From positions 1,283,001 to 1,331,000 of the forward strand of contig WPIO01000091.1 in NCBI GenBank assembly GCA_009760855.2: DNA of 48,000 bases, read 5' to 3'. The notes beneath the pieces are model-generated. The model saw only the letters and a list, made by a program, of their open reading frames with translations. It made no database searches and was not told the origin of the DNA. A program made the translations under genes and the position numbers. The number at the start of each line of letters is the position of its first letter. Position 1 is the stretch's first letter. Positions 1-11,019 of the stretch are shown here, in pieces. This stretch comes from Cristatella mucedo (lineage: Eukaryota > Bryozoa > Phylactolaemata > Cristatellidae).

Positions 1-1392
1 AGTAGTGCTGATAGGTAATATGGAGGCAGAGACTGAAAGGACCTAAAAGGGAAAGACAAAACTTTGAAGTCGATAGGCTGCTTAATTGGGGGCAGGTCGG
101 CGAGGAGTGGGTATTATGTGACAACTGCGACGCTCAAGACAGACAAGCCCAGCTGCAGACTTTTGTACCAGCTGTTAACTCCTGATTGCACTGGCCGTTA
201 TGCCAGCAAGTAGTGAGTTGCAGAAGTGGGCATGGGATGTCACGAATGGATGAAACATTTTGAATGTGGTATGCTGTCTAAACAAGCCCGAATTTTAGCA
301 ATGTTAAGTAGCTGAAAGTAGGCAGACTTGACTGCAGAGCCGATGTGATCGTCTAATTAAAGGTCACTTTGGAGCAGGACACCTAGATTTCGTACAGATT
401 TAACAGGACATATGCTAGCAGAGTCGATTAAAAGCATTGACCTTTCCAATTTCTGAATCACAGTTGGTTTACCCATAACTAGTAGGTTGGTTGTATCATC
501 TTTCAATTTAAGAAAGTTTGATGCCATCCATATGCGGGCGTGTGAAAGCCTAGATTTTGCTTGGCGATCAAATCGCCAAGAGGGAGAGCGTAAACTGTGA
601 AAAGAATCCGACCAGTCACAGAGCCTTGAGGTACCCCGTACTTCAGTAGTTCTTCGGATGACCTTTTTCTATTCACATCAATACACTGTAGTCTCCCACT
701 GAGATAGGATCTGAACTATTGCAGTGCAGTGCTAGTGATGCCCAGGCGAGATGAGAGGCTCTCGAGAAGGACTTGGGGATTGATAGTATCAAAAGCTGCC
801 GAAAGATCGAGCAAAACAAGCAGAGATCCTCTACCCGTGTCTGCATTCATGAGAATATCGTTATACACTCGAAGTAATGTTGACTCGGCGGAGTAAATAG
901 CTCTAATGCCAGACTAAAACTTACGTCTTGGTTTGAATATTCAAAATGGAAGTTCAGCTGGTCTGTCGCAACTCGTACTTGTGTCTGTGATAGGAACGGT
1001 AGAAAGGAGACTGAGCGGAAGCTGCTCAAGTTCTCTTGGTATAATGTTATTTTCAAATTAGTTGCCTAAAACAGCCTTTGGTGCAAGGTGCATGGTGCAA
1101 GGACGTGACTTGAAGCTAAGGACGTATTTATTCTGTTAGTTATGCATGGTAGCAGGAGATCTATTCATCGTACAAGTTGGATGGTAGGAACAGGGTCTAG
1201 AGGACTACTCGTATTTTTTTACTTGGAAATTAATTTCGGGATGAAGTACCTCGTGGCCTCCTTTAGCATAGACGTTGAGATGCCATAGTTAATAGAGGAA
1301 AGTGAGTCCTGTGGAGCTGTTTTTGAGGGACGGGGATTTAGATCGGATACAGTTATCTTAGGGATGGACTCTCTGGTCTTTTCGATCTTGCC

Positions 1393-1432
<40 letters not shown>

Positions 1433-2250
1433 CAATAGATGTGATCAGCTGAACTCGTGAGCGTTCGTGTACGTGCACGAGTATGTGCCTGCTACGAGTA
1501 TTTCGTACCCATGCGCTCGAACACTGCATGCCGGGCGAGTGTCCTACACCCGTGGATGGTCCGCTATTATGTGCTGCTCGCTCATATAAACTGCGAAGGG
1601 GTTTTTTGACGGACACGATTCTAGAGATAATGATGCTAGCTGCTTAGGGATGGACCTTTTGATCTTGCCTACTTGCCTGCTGAGAAAGAATCTAGAGAAG
1701 CTATCAGCGAGATCACCACAAGGATCACTAGGTAAAGAGCTAAACTGGGAGCGGTTAAGAATATGGTTTGTGGTAGACATTAGAATTTTTGGATTTTTCA
1801 TCTGATTCAGCCAAGTTTTTATTGAAGGTAGACGGATTTTGCTAGGATCGATCGTTATGATCTACAGTAGTCTGGTAGGCCTGACGATTGAAAGTCAGTC
1901 CTGATCTTGTGTATGGTTTCTCAAGCTTTTGCCTAGTAAACCTGGCTAGTTTAGTGTGTGCGGTAAACCATTGGCGGGCTGGGTGAACATTTCGCTTAGT
2001 CATAAGTGCAAGTGTGGTGTGTTGTAGCATTCTAGGAATTATGACAGCTCGGAAGGGGGATTGAGCAGCATGGGTGAAGAAGATATTTTCGCGTGACTAC
2101 ATCGATGTCAAGCGTCTTGAGCTTTTTCGATACACAGATGATTTTGGTTGTGTATGAGGACAAAGTCGATAATAAAACCCATGCTTCATCAGGATAAGCA
2201 GCATCTTTAGCAGCCTTGCTATTATATCTACAAGCTTTTGGTATCATCAT
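1..2250 (-). mobile_element. Decayed non-LTR retrotransposon (CR1/L2-like), copy 1
   Basis: The sequence is colinear, with many differences, with the copy at 40830-43190, for example the stretches around 60-390, 590-650 and 1680-1760. It lies on the minus strand and starts outside the window. No long reading frame survives. Compared with the copy at 25480-27560, the part encoding the RT catalytic YxDD block is deleted near 540-560. A GA microsatellite and about 170 unrelated bases interrupt it near 1397-1600. Family assignment rests on the better preserved sister copies, and the inner end near 2250 is approximate. Confidence 0.7.
1397..1431. repeat. (GA)n microsatellite
   Basis: An uninterrupted run of GA dinucleotides inside the decayed LINE copy. 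Confidence 0.95.
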
Positions 2251-2684
2251 ACAAGCGGTGCTGATTGGGACAAAAATTGCTCTTTAAGACATGCTGTGGC
2301 TCAGGATGGCAGGCATTTCCACGGACACTGCACAAGAATCTCGTTAAATGGGTCTACCATTGATGGAGTTAAACAGCTGAAAAAGCTTTGTTTGTGAAAC
2401 CCCTTACAAGTATCTGATTTGTCGAAGGTCTCATCCCATCATCTGCCTGAGAACGAGACTTGCGGCATGTCGCTTAACGAAGTAGATGTTGACTACGCAA
2501 CTACTTGATTCACGTCATCAGAACCGTCATCCCAACTGCTGGTCAATGCAGCTCTGAGGTCGGAATGCTTTTGAGGTGTGGTCACATTCACAATCGATAG
2601 CATGTGACAGGTCGCCACCAGCTTTATGTAGGGCTTCGTTAATACCATTACCTCAATAGTCGTATATAGTGTTCGCTTACATGG

Positions 2685-2685
<1 letters not shown>
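2251..2685. other. Intergenic, nothing recognised
   Basis: Mixed-composition sequence between the LINE copy and the TG repeat. I see no coding exon and no repeat family shared with the rest of the window. Confidence 0.5.

Positions 2686-2757
<72 letters not shown>
2685..2757. repeat. (TG)n microsatellite
   Basis: About 35 uninterrupted TG units. Open frames across it (His-Thr repeats on the minus strand) are artefacts. Confidence 0.97.
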
Positions 2758-2762
<5 letters not shown>

Positions 2763-2864
2763 GCACGCGAGTGAGCGTGGGCATGAATTTGAATGAGTTC
2801 ATATTGTCTAGGTCTGATGTTACAAAACTTGTTTCGTCATATTGAGCACAGCAACGGTAAAAAT

Positions 2865-2945
2865 TTCTATAAAATTCAAAGCTCCTAGAAAGAGATTGAG
2901 TTCTCTGAGGGTGCTTTATCAAGAGCATTACTATTGTTATTATCT
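2865..2945 (+). mobile_element. SINE-like family C, 3' end fragment
   Basis: The tail reads CTAGAAAGAGATTGAGTTCT, then CTGAGGGTGCTTTATCAAG, then an ATT-rich end. The same tail recurs at 24690-24755 (plus) and, on the minus strand, at 10640, 15555, 26790 and 40480. Only the 3' part is present. Confidence 0.75.
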
Positions 2946-5328
2946 GGGATACATAAAGTTCAGTGAAGCCAGTCATACTGTGGCGGGACTTGACTTTCTA
3001 TAGGGTTGCGGTGGTTGGATATTTTATTATACATTTTCTAATTATTTGCACTGCCTGCATGCTGATTTTACAGCAGTAATTCGGTCCACTTTCTTCAGCC
3101 ATCCATACACAGACTCAGATTCACGCATGCACTTTTGCAGCATTCAGCAGACTATAATTAAGATCCACCAGAGAGCTGCAGGGTAGTGCTCGTTTTGGAT
3201 GTGTCATATTGTGCCTAGGATAAGCGTTCATACACCGTTGGAGAATTCTGACTGAAAGGATCGGACGAACACAAAACGAGTTTCCCTTCTCTCAAAAGCA
3301 GGCAGTAGTCTGGCAGCCGTTGTAAGCATGTGGCCCGCTTAAGGTCCTCTACTGATCTCAGCGATTGAAGGGAAATCTCACTGAAAATTTAAACTCGGCT
3401 AATGAAGTCACAAAGCCGCATATATACAGGTTGGTCTCTCTCGGTCTTGCTTCGGTCTCGTTCGCTCCGGTCTTTCTCCCGATTCCTGCGTTACTTCCGT
3501 TCCTGCGTTACTCCTGTTCTTCAAGGGTCATCGACAGCGGTGAGCAGAGAAATTTTTCAAAACCACAACGGATTGAACTGAGAAAACTCACGTATGGCAC
3601 TATACACCATCTTCGCTTTGTCACTAAGCCCATATTTCCGCAAGATTAATGACCCTCACCGGACATACATAACCAGAGTTAAGTCTTGATTGCCTACAGC
3701 AACCGGAACTGCAAAACAGCGAGGAAAGCAAATTTCATTGCGACTCACCGGCAAACGGCGACGCTGCTTCTGGAGCAGCTATTACACTGAGCTCTCTCCA
3801 AGACCAGCATTCGTCGACCACGTCGCCTTAATGCGTACTGTATTCCACATGCTGTTGCTACCTTCCGCTTGCGTAAGCATGACTGGAACTGCGTTGCCCA
3901 ATGGAACTTCAAAAAGTTAAATTGTAAATTACGCTGTCTTGGGTCAGGTTGGTATTTGGAGCCAGATAGTCGTGATTGATATATTGCGCGTATAGCCTGT
4001 CGGCTCGAGGCTATCTGCCGCCAGCTATCCGCCGTTTCTGTGTGCTTGACTTATCGCTGCCGAGCAATTACGTTCTCTCCTCACTGTGCTGTTTTGGCTA
4101 GTTCTCTATGACGATGAACAAGTGACCCTGTTTTAACTGTTTTGACGTGCATCGCTGTGTCAAGTCGCGTGAATGTTTGCTGCCCTTCGCTTTATAGCGT
4201 GGCCGCTTCTATATGAAAATTTTGAAAATTTAGAGCGCGAACATGTGTTGGGGCGCTTAGTCATGAACCAACGTTAGTCGGATCAGGTCTCGCCACGCAC
4301 TGACTTGTCGACTTCGGAAACTCGTCTTTGCGCTCACGTTGTCGACATAGCTCGCTGCGGAATAGAAATTTTGCGTTTATAAGAATGAATTTCATTACCT
4401 CTGCGATCGAAGCAACTTGAAATACTCTGTAATTCAGGTCAACACATGTGAAGAGCAGTATATCTGGACTTGGTTAGCTATAGTGAAACTCGATTCAATT
4501 GTTCCCGCTTGCAGGCTCTAGGTATTCATGACAGCACTAACGATAGTAGCGGATCTTTAGGAGTGCTTTACGAAGCATTGAACTTTTAGTCATTGATTCT
4601 GACAATAGATTCATCGCTGGAGTTATGTCGTCCTGGTACTTAACGAGTCATAATTTACAGGCAGGATAATAATACATAGTTTACATTGTTCGAAGCGTAT
4701 AGGCTCAATCAGGCTACTGAATCCATCCGTCTACTTGCTTCTGTTCATGTACACGAAGCTTACACCTCAGCATACCATGCTGTCGGCTATCATGTTGCTA
4801 TATAGCAACTGCCGTTCACAAACTTATGGTGCCATGCTTCGTTTTCACTTCGCTATCATGTCTTATTTTATGTGGCTTGCAGGGTTAGGTTTAGTTTAGG
4901 GATTTGGCTTCAAAGCTACCTAAAGACATTGCCACAAACTTTGACATATTCTCTTGTGCTTTCTCGTGGATAACTTAAGTTTCTGTAGCTGAGCCAGGAA
5001 TCAGATATGCAGGTACATGAGGCTGTACTGTCCCCAGTGTGTCCTATCACTTTACCTATGTATCAATGGGAGGAGAATTAGGACAGTACCTCGTGCTAGA
5101 CTCTTATCGCCTGCTTTTCTGTCGATTGCTCGTCGAGTCATCGATTACGTCTGCCCCTAATTAAGTCTACCTCCCTCGACGGAGATGGTGTCTTCAGTTA
5201 CTATGCCCCCAAAGCTTCCGACAGGTTTTGCATCTCATCTCATTCATCTCCAGATTTGACGATATTCAAAAAGAACCCGAGGACCTACCTGCTCCACCCA
5301 GTCTATATCCGAGTGAATTGTCTTTTTA
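2946..5328. other. Intergenic, nothing recognised
   Basis: About 2.4 kb with only short, unconvincing open frames (3365-3649 and 3690-3920 plus). I looked here for the CCCH zinc-finger exon expected upstream of the NUP42 exon and found no candidate. Confidence 0.5.
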
Positions 5329-5483
5329 AATAAATAAATAAAATTTATTTGTATAGCGCCCTAAGAGAACTTAATCTCTATTCAGGCGCTTCACATGTGC
5401 CACAGGGCTCGAGCCCACGACCTCGGCCAGACCTTGGTCGTGGCGAGCACCTTAATCACTGGGCCAAACCAGCTCGTGTGGGT
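5329..5483 (-). mobile_element. tRNA-derived SINE, family A, full-length copy
   Basis: Read on the minus strand it starts with a tRNA-like head. The A-box-like segment is TGGCCCAGTGATTAAGG and the B-box-like segment is GGCTCGAGCCC. A body with GAAGCGCCTGAATAGAGAT and TTCTCTTAGGGCGCTATAC follows, then an A/T-rich TAAA tail. The A and B boxes would form an internal RNA polymerase III promoter. Further copies lie at 9007, 12197, 16960 and 38574. Confidence 0.88.
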
Positions 5484-6490
5484 ATGCATTATGAAACGTA
5501 GTGACTACGGGCAACAGCAACATGCTTTTTTATAGCGCCGCTGTGGACTTGCCTTTTTCCTTTGCTTTGCTTGCATGTATAGTATTGAGTGAGTTACTAA
5601 CCGAGTCTTACTAACCAGGGACCATGAGTATTGTGTGAGCGTTTATATGTTTGTCTTAGCATAGAGTGCTTTCGCATTCTTGCCAAAGCAAGATACCATG
5701 CTTGTCATTAACTGTTACCTGCTGCTTCTCTTGCACTTGAGTTGTAAAGCACCAGAATGAAGATTAAGTTCTGCGATCGTGTAATAGTAATGGTGTAAAT
5801 TCGTTATTATTATTATTGTTGTTATTTAGTGGGATTTTAGAGGAATTGTGCAGTGGTTTTTGTTAGCCTGGCAGTCAGGCATATACGAGTAGCACTCCCT
5901 CTCGATAAGAGTTCGTACGTGCATACTGTTCTGTGATTTCTGACTTGATGACCGAGTGCCGTGCCGGTATGTCTGCCAGTGCAGAGGGATGGAAGGGGGC
6001 TGGGCGAGTGGGTGGCTCACTTTACCTCAACAGTGACATTGGTGATGGCTTATGATGGCCAGAATGCCATACATACATTCATACATGTGAGAGATGTTGT
6101 GTGCTGGGCCAACCACGTGTATTTTTTAACACGTGAGAGGTGTGGCATCGATGATGGGGTATGATGGCCAGCATGCATGCATACGCGTGACAAGTTTGTG
6201 CTGGGCAACCACATGTACGTTTAAACAAGTGATAGCTTTGCAGCAAAGTAGATCTTTCCCGTTGTTGAGCCGGCTGAGTATGGCACGCACCGCTCCAGCC
6301 TGCCGTTTTATTGACGCTATTTGATTGTACCTGCACATTTTACCTTATTTGCCTTGCTCTGTGTGTTCATGTGGCCAGTTGTTCTTTTGATCAGCCATTT
6401 ATGGTCACAAAAATAAACTAGATTAGGATTATTGTACGTTATCTTTTTATGTTATAGCTACATATTTCTTGGTGGATGTATCGGTTTCTG
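5484..6490. other. Intergenic with a local duplication
   Basis: Two related segments of about 90 bases lie at 6030-6130 and 6140-6240. Both contain TATGATGGCCAG followed by a CACGTGT- or ACATGTA-like stretch, giving a degenerate tandem duplication. The small open frames here have no recognisable product. Confidence 0.5.
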
Positions 6491-6491
6491 C

Positions 6492-6562
6492 TAGATATTA
6501 ATAATAAGACATTTGTATAGTGCCCTACGAGAGCTAAATCGGCGTTTAGGCTCGCACTGCTG
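6492..6562 (-). mobile_element. SINE family A, 3' fragment
   Basis: The segment runs from AATAATAAGACATTTGTATA through GTGCCCTACGAGAGCTAAAT. This is the 3' body and tail of family A in reverse orientation. The tRNA-like head is missing. Confidence 0.65.
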
Positions 6563-6676
6563 TATGTTGCTGCTGCCTCCTCTGCTTCTACTAAAGAGAT
6601 AAGATCGCAGCTGCAGACGGTGGTGAACGCGTGGGCACAGCTTTGAGCACCCATTGGTGGCTTCTTCATTCTGCAG

Positions 6677-7891
6677 GAACGTTTTGGCTCACAGTATTAC
6701 CGTCTCTGTACTGCCATGTTTGGGGCTCAGCAAAGCGGCAATTTTCCCGGAGCAGCAGTGCCTGGTGCTTCCGGTGGGCAGCCGATGCGAAGCAGCGTGT
6801 TCGGCGGTTCGCTACCGGTCAAAGGCGCTGCCGTTGGTGGAAATTCGGCAGCTAGCAGCGTGTTCGGTGGCCTAGCGGTGGGCTTTGGCAGCAGTAGCAC
6901 ATTCGGCGGCAGCCACTCGTCCGAGCCGAGGAGCATGTTTGGCGGCAGCAGTGACGCCCGTGCGGGACAGACGTTTCCGGTCGGTGGCAGCGGTGCACTT
7001 ACGCCGGCAGCCGTTTTTGGCGACCGCTCACAGCGAGCCCCGAGCGTCTTCGGTGCCAGTCCAGTGTCGTCGCCAGCCCTAGCTGCAGTGGCTCAGCAGC
7101 CGGTCAACCCTGCTGGCTTTTTCGACCGAACACAGCAGCCACCGCAGCGAGCAGCGATGGCTCTGCAAGGCATGCAGAGTGGGATGGCTGCTGCCAGCGG
7201 TGGCCTCTCGGGCAACCAGGCTGCTGCTGCTGCTGTAGGCGCTCAGCAGGCCGTGTCTCCGGCCAGCGTTTTTGGAGCCCGCTCGGCTTCGACAGCCGCC
7301 GGTGTCGTTTTCGGCGCTAAGTCGAGCGGGCAGGTGCCTGCTGTTTTCGGAGCTCACGCAGCCGGATCGTCCCGGCCTCCGGCTGCTGGCAGCTTGAGTG
7401 GGCCGGGCATGCCGGGTCACGTTGCATCCGGTTCTTCGTCGCCTTTCGTCGGCAGCAGCAGCAGCGCTGAGCCAGCGCATGCCAGCCATGCAGCAGCCGA
7501 CGGAGGTGACAGAACGATGACGAGCAGCGGCGGCAGCATGGCACTGCTGCCTCCTCAGCCGTTGGCAGCCGGTGCCCTATTCGGTAAGGCCGCTCCTGCT
7601 GACGTCGTGGCACCGCCGGCTCCCGGGACACGCGACTCGGCGTCGTCAGCTACTCGGCCCCAGCAGCCACTCGGCAGCGGGCTGTTCGGTAAAGCAGCAG
7701 CCTCTCCTTCGGAGGCAGCTTCCGGAGCAGGCGCTTCCGCCTCGGCAGCTTGGCAGCTATCCGGCTTACTGCGGCCGCTCTACTCGGAGCTGGCTGACCT
7801 TACCGACGAAGAGCTAGGCCAGTTCAAGGCTAGCAGCTTCACTTTGAACAAGGTGCCGCTGAAACCACCTCCGAGGCAGCTTGTTCAATAG
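6677..7891 (+). CDS. NUP42: NUP42-like (NUPL2) FG nucleoporin, large 3' exon
   Basis: This is a GC-rich exon with about 391 codons from the ATG at 6716. It encodes a low-complexity Gly/Ser/Ala protein with about 13 FG dipeptides, mostly VFGG, VFGA and LFGK. The last 40 residues switch to a conserved block: LTDEELGQFKA, SFTL, then PLKPPPRQL. This matches the Gle1-binding C-terminus of NUP42/NUPL2, a cytoplasmic-face nuclear pore protein that works with Gle1 and DDX19 in mRNA export. The family's N-terminal CCCH zinc finger is not in this exon. A good acceptor (TTCATTCTGCAG) ends at 6676 and the frame stays open from there, so upstream exons probably exist; alternatively translation starts at 6716. 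An in-frame TGA at 6644 rules out extending further without splicing. I am confident of the family from the C-terminal motif and less sure of the N-terminus. Confidence 0.82.
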   Translation, partial: ERFGSQYYRLCTAMFGAQQSGNFPGAAVPGASGGQPMRSSVFGGSLPVKGAAVGGNSAASSVFGGLAVGFGSSSTFGGSHSSEPRSMFGGSSDARAGQTFPVGGSGALTPAAVFGDRSQRAPSVFGASPVSSPALAAVAQQPVNPAGFFDRTQQPPQRAAMALQGMQSGMAAASGGLSGNQAAAAAVGAQQAVSPASVFGARSASTAAGVVFGAKSSGQVPAVFGAHAAGSSRPPAAGSLSGPGMPGHVASGSSSPFVGSSSSAEPAHASHAAADGGDRTMTSSGGSMALLPPQPLAAGALFGKAAPADVVAPPAPGTRDSASSATRPQQPLGSGLFGKAAASPSEAASGAGASASAAWQLSGLLRPLYSELADLTDEELGQFKASSFTLNKVPLKPPPRQLVQ

Positions 7892-8017
7892 CTTGTTCGG
7901 CGACCTACCCTAACGTCTCGTTGTGGCGTGCGACATTTCGCTCAGTCGATCGACAGAAGTGATTTGTCGATATGGCGATTCAAATGCAGAGGTGTAGGGG
8001 AGGAGTCTCCTTCGTAA

Positions 8018-8023
8018 AATAAA
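8018..8023 (+). promoter_or_regulatory. Polyadenylation signal of the NUP42-like gene
   Basis: An AATAAA hexamer about 127 bases after the stop codon. It gives a short 3' UTR. Confidence 0.75.
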
Positions 8024-8039
8024 CGTACTTCCGGTGTCA

Positions 8040-9006
8040 TAAGGAGTCGTTCGTATTTCTGCTTCTGCACAATGACGAATGGTAGGTTTATTTGTTTCCC
8101 CCTTTAAATGGTCCAAATTGTCGCTGTGGGACAAGAAGAGGTGATGTCTGCAACGTACACTTATATAATTATTCATGTGTTACATCTGATTTGGAGACTT
8201 GCTTTTGGCAGGTCATCTAGCACTTTGCGACGTGCCTACTGTGCTCAGCTAGAAACGCCAGGCATTGACACACAAAGCCGCCTCACCCCAGTCGGCTTAT
8301 CTCCGAGGAATTCCGTCTTACGGGCGTTGGTCTGTGCGGCCAGATGGCAGAATGCTGACGCTTGTCTTGTGAACTCATTTTAAAAGGCACGTGGACATGA
8401 GTCAAGGTAGTGAGACACATGCTCGCTTTGCGGAAGCTCACTATGTCACTTGTGCATTAAGCATTAATTCTTTACGCCTCGAAACAGAGCAGCACATTCG
8501 CTGAACTGGTGAGGGGGTTTGGAGATGGCTGTAACACAGACAACATCGTGCACCAGTAATGGCTTATCAAGGTTCGCTACTTTTACTTTTGGCAGATTAT
8601 TCCACAGTTTTTTACAGTGGAAAATCTTACATTTTTTGCTGCCTTCAAACATGATATCGATGTTATAACAAATTTGAGATTCTTTTATTGTTCCCGTGCC
8701 ATTTTTTGAGCAATCTGTACTGGCTGTGCTACTTCCTTCGAATTATACACACGTTAAGCGAAGCACGATTAGATTCAAGGGTAAGTGGGTGACATCACTC
8801 CACAGTTGAAGCACTACCAATCGTTACTTCTGTGTAACTGTAGCCTTACAGCGACAGATCTAGATGGATAGCAGCAATTGGCACAACCGCATTTTGTCAT
8901 GCTTTGCGTGTAACTTTTGCTTTTTTCATACTATGTCTTAGTGCTGCTGAGTGAATTTTTGAAAAGTATATGATACTAAGATGGGTGGTCATTAACCAGA
9001 TCATGT
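8040..9006. other. Intergenic, nothing recognised
   Basis: No coding exon or repeat family seen. The 8464-8652 open frame (minus) has no recognisable product. Confidence 0.4.
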
Positions 9007-9115
9007 AAACAAATACTTTTTAGCGCCCAAACAGAACAAAATCTATTATGGCGTTTTACTTATGCCGCAGGGCTAGAGCCCACTACCTTGACTAAGGGCA
9101 AAGCGAAGGCATGTA
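9007..9115 (-). mobile_element. SINE family A, degenerate copy
   Basis: The copy runs from TTTTTAGCGCCCAAACAGAAC to GGGCTAGAGCCCACTACCTTG. It is recognisable against the full-length copy at 5329-5483 but lacks a clean A box. Confidence 0.65.
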
Positions 9116-10055
9116 AATATGCATCGCTTTGTCTAAGCTAGAGAGCGTCAATGACTTTTCTGCCGGACTTACATTTCAATCAATTCCACCCGGATTTTTG
9201 CTAAAACCTTTGTTTTACTGCTGAGGTTCTTTAGGTATATCTCGCTGGAACTTTGTAAAGACATTGGTTACATAAAAATCTGGTTAGGCATAAGAATATT
9301 CAGGCAGTTAAGATTATGTAATGTACTTCTTGGAGCTAAACGTTCGGAGCAGCCACAAAGTGTCAAAACTCATCGCTACCTTTTTTCTTCCAGTCTTTTT
9401 AAAATAAAGTCCCACGTAAGCTATATTTCTCGTCATCCTGCAATCCAATCGATTGTTCTGATGGTATTCATGCTCGTCAATCTGCTTGTCTATTTAGCAG
9501 GATTGAATAGCAACTACCTAAAATGGCATTTGCAAATTCGTAAGATTGACAAAGAGAAGCCGCAGTTTTAACCAGTTTCTTGATTTAGATTTATGTGAAT
9601 TGATATGGATTTTTATTACATCGAGTTTTGCTTCTAGGCCTGATTTCAACAAGGTTATTGGTAATCGAATGGCTTGTGGACAGGTTTGGTTAAACATTAA
9701 AGGCCAAAGTGATACTAGTTTTTCCCAAGTGTTGCGTACAGGCCACGTGCATAAAAGCAAACTACCCACATAATTTGAATCCACAGAACTTTGTCATAGC
9801 GTATGGATTGTTTGCAATTACTAGTCTCCTTTTTAGTGCAGGATTCTAGCTAAATTTCCCTACTACAAATTCTCTAGGCATAGAAAGGAATCAGCTTCCA
9901 AAAGAGCATTGCTGACAATAAAGTAAATCTTAGTGACGAGTTAAACACTTCGAACCTGGTGACTTGCTTTCGCTAACTACCTCATAATCCATACACTATT
10001 GGTAAAAACAACCGGATAAGCACTTTTTAAAATATTGTTGAAAAATGATGTTCCT
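9116..10055. other. Intergenic, nothing recognised
   Basis: The overlapping plus and minus open frames near 9518-9784 are antisense to each other and match no family I know. Confidence 0.4.
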
Positions 10056-10059
10056 AGAC

Positions 10060-10215
10060 GTTCTAGTAAGGTGATCACTCTTCACGGCCAAAGTCCTGGG
10101 TTCGAGTTCTGCTGTAGATGGTCCAACATTATCCACTGCAGACGGTTGTGATTTCTGAAATGGCTCTTCTGTGGTTTATAAATGAGGCTGTTAAATCAGC
10201 TTGCTTCTTTTTTTG
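10060..10215 (+). mobile_element. tRNA-derived SINE, family B
   Basis: The tRNA-like head has the B-box-like segment GGGTTCGAGTTCTGC near 10098. The body includes ATGGCTCTTCTGTGG and the tail includes GAGGCTGTTAAATCAGCTTG. It is related to the copies at 13085-13262 and 17483-17660. Confidence 0.75.
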
Positions 10216-10534
10216 TACCAAAGCAAATTGATAAAGTAAAAATCATTTATTAAAATCATCAATGCTCACAACCATAAATCCAAAGGGAGCCTGTAACGAA
10301 TAAATAAAAAAACTAAACTACCCTTACACCCAACTAATCAAGTTTCAATTTGCAAACAAATTTATTTATATTTTTGCTATTTGGCTCAGCTTGAATATCA
10401 AAATTATCTAAAGCATTAGCAATAACGATTTGAGAGTCACAGCCCTCAATTGACTTTTCGTAGTAGCGAGTCCAGCTGACCAATCATACTTTGCTGTGCA
10501 GCCCTTTGCAGTACTTCGATCCTTCCCTTGTGCA

Positions 10535-10765
10535 TGCTGCCACTAACCATATTGGCATGCTGACCCTGTGCACGTGTGCATGCTTCCTCTAACTACATTA
10601 TGCATGTTAACACTGTGCACGCTACCACTAATCATATGATAATAATAATAATAATACACTTGATAAAGCGCCCTCAGTGAACTCAATCTCTTTCTAGGTG
10701 CTTTACATTTGCTGCAAAGGAAACACGATCGAATGGTTAGTGGTATCATGCTTGATAAACAGCAT
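10535..10765 (-). mobile_element. SINE-like family C with internal CATGCTGCCACTAACC repeats
   Basis: From 10640 it has a TAATAATAAT tail, then ACTTGATAAAGCGCCCTCAG and TTTCTAGGTGCTTTACATTTG. The flanking 10535-10630 carries repeated units of GCATGCTGCCACTAACCATA and GCATGCTGACCCTGTGCA. These units also appear at 12000-12060, 24540-24620, 26890-27000 and 40560-40690. Confidence 0.65.
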
Positions 10766-10799
10766 CATGATTCTTTTATAGCGTATGAAATGTGCCTAT

Positions 10800-10800
<1 letters not shown>

Positions 10801-10870
<70 letters not shown>
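10801..10870. repeat. (GA)n microsatellite
   Basis: About 35 GA units with one early AA interruption. The Arg-Glu open frame across it is an artefact. Confidence 0.97.
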
Positions 10871-10875
<5 letters not shown>

Positions 10876-11019
10876 AGTTATCCGAGGGAACAAAACAAAT
10901 GTTTTATTATTATTGTTATTATCCATTAACTCTTTATCGGACTCACCGTTTCGCGTATGGTGTAAATCAAATCTCAGTGAGAGACTCATTAGTATTGGCG
11001 TGAACTAACAAAGATCTTC

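Noticed and set aside
2677-2976. His-Thr repeat open frame
   Set aside because: It is a translation of the TG microsatellite.
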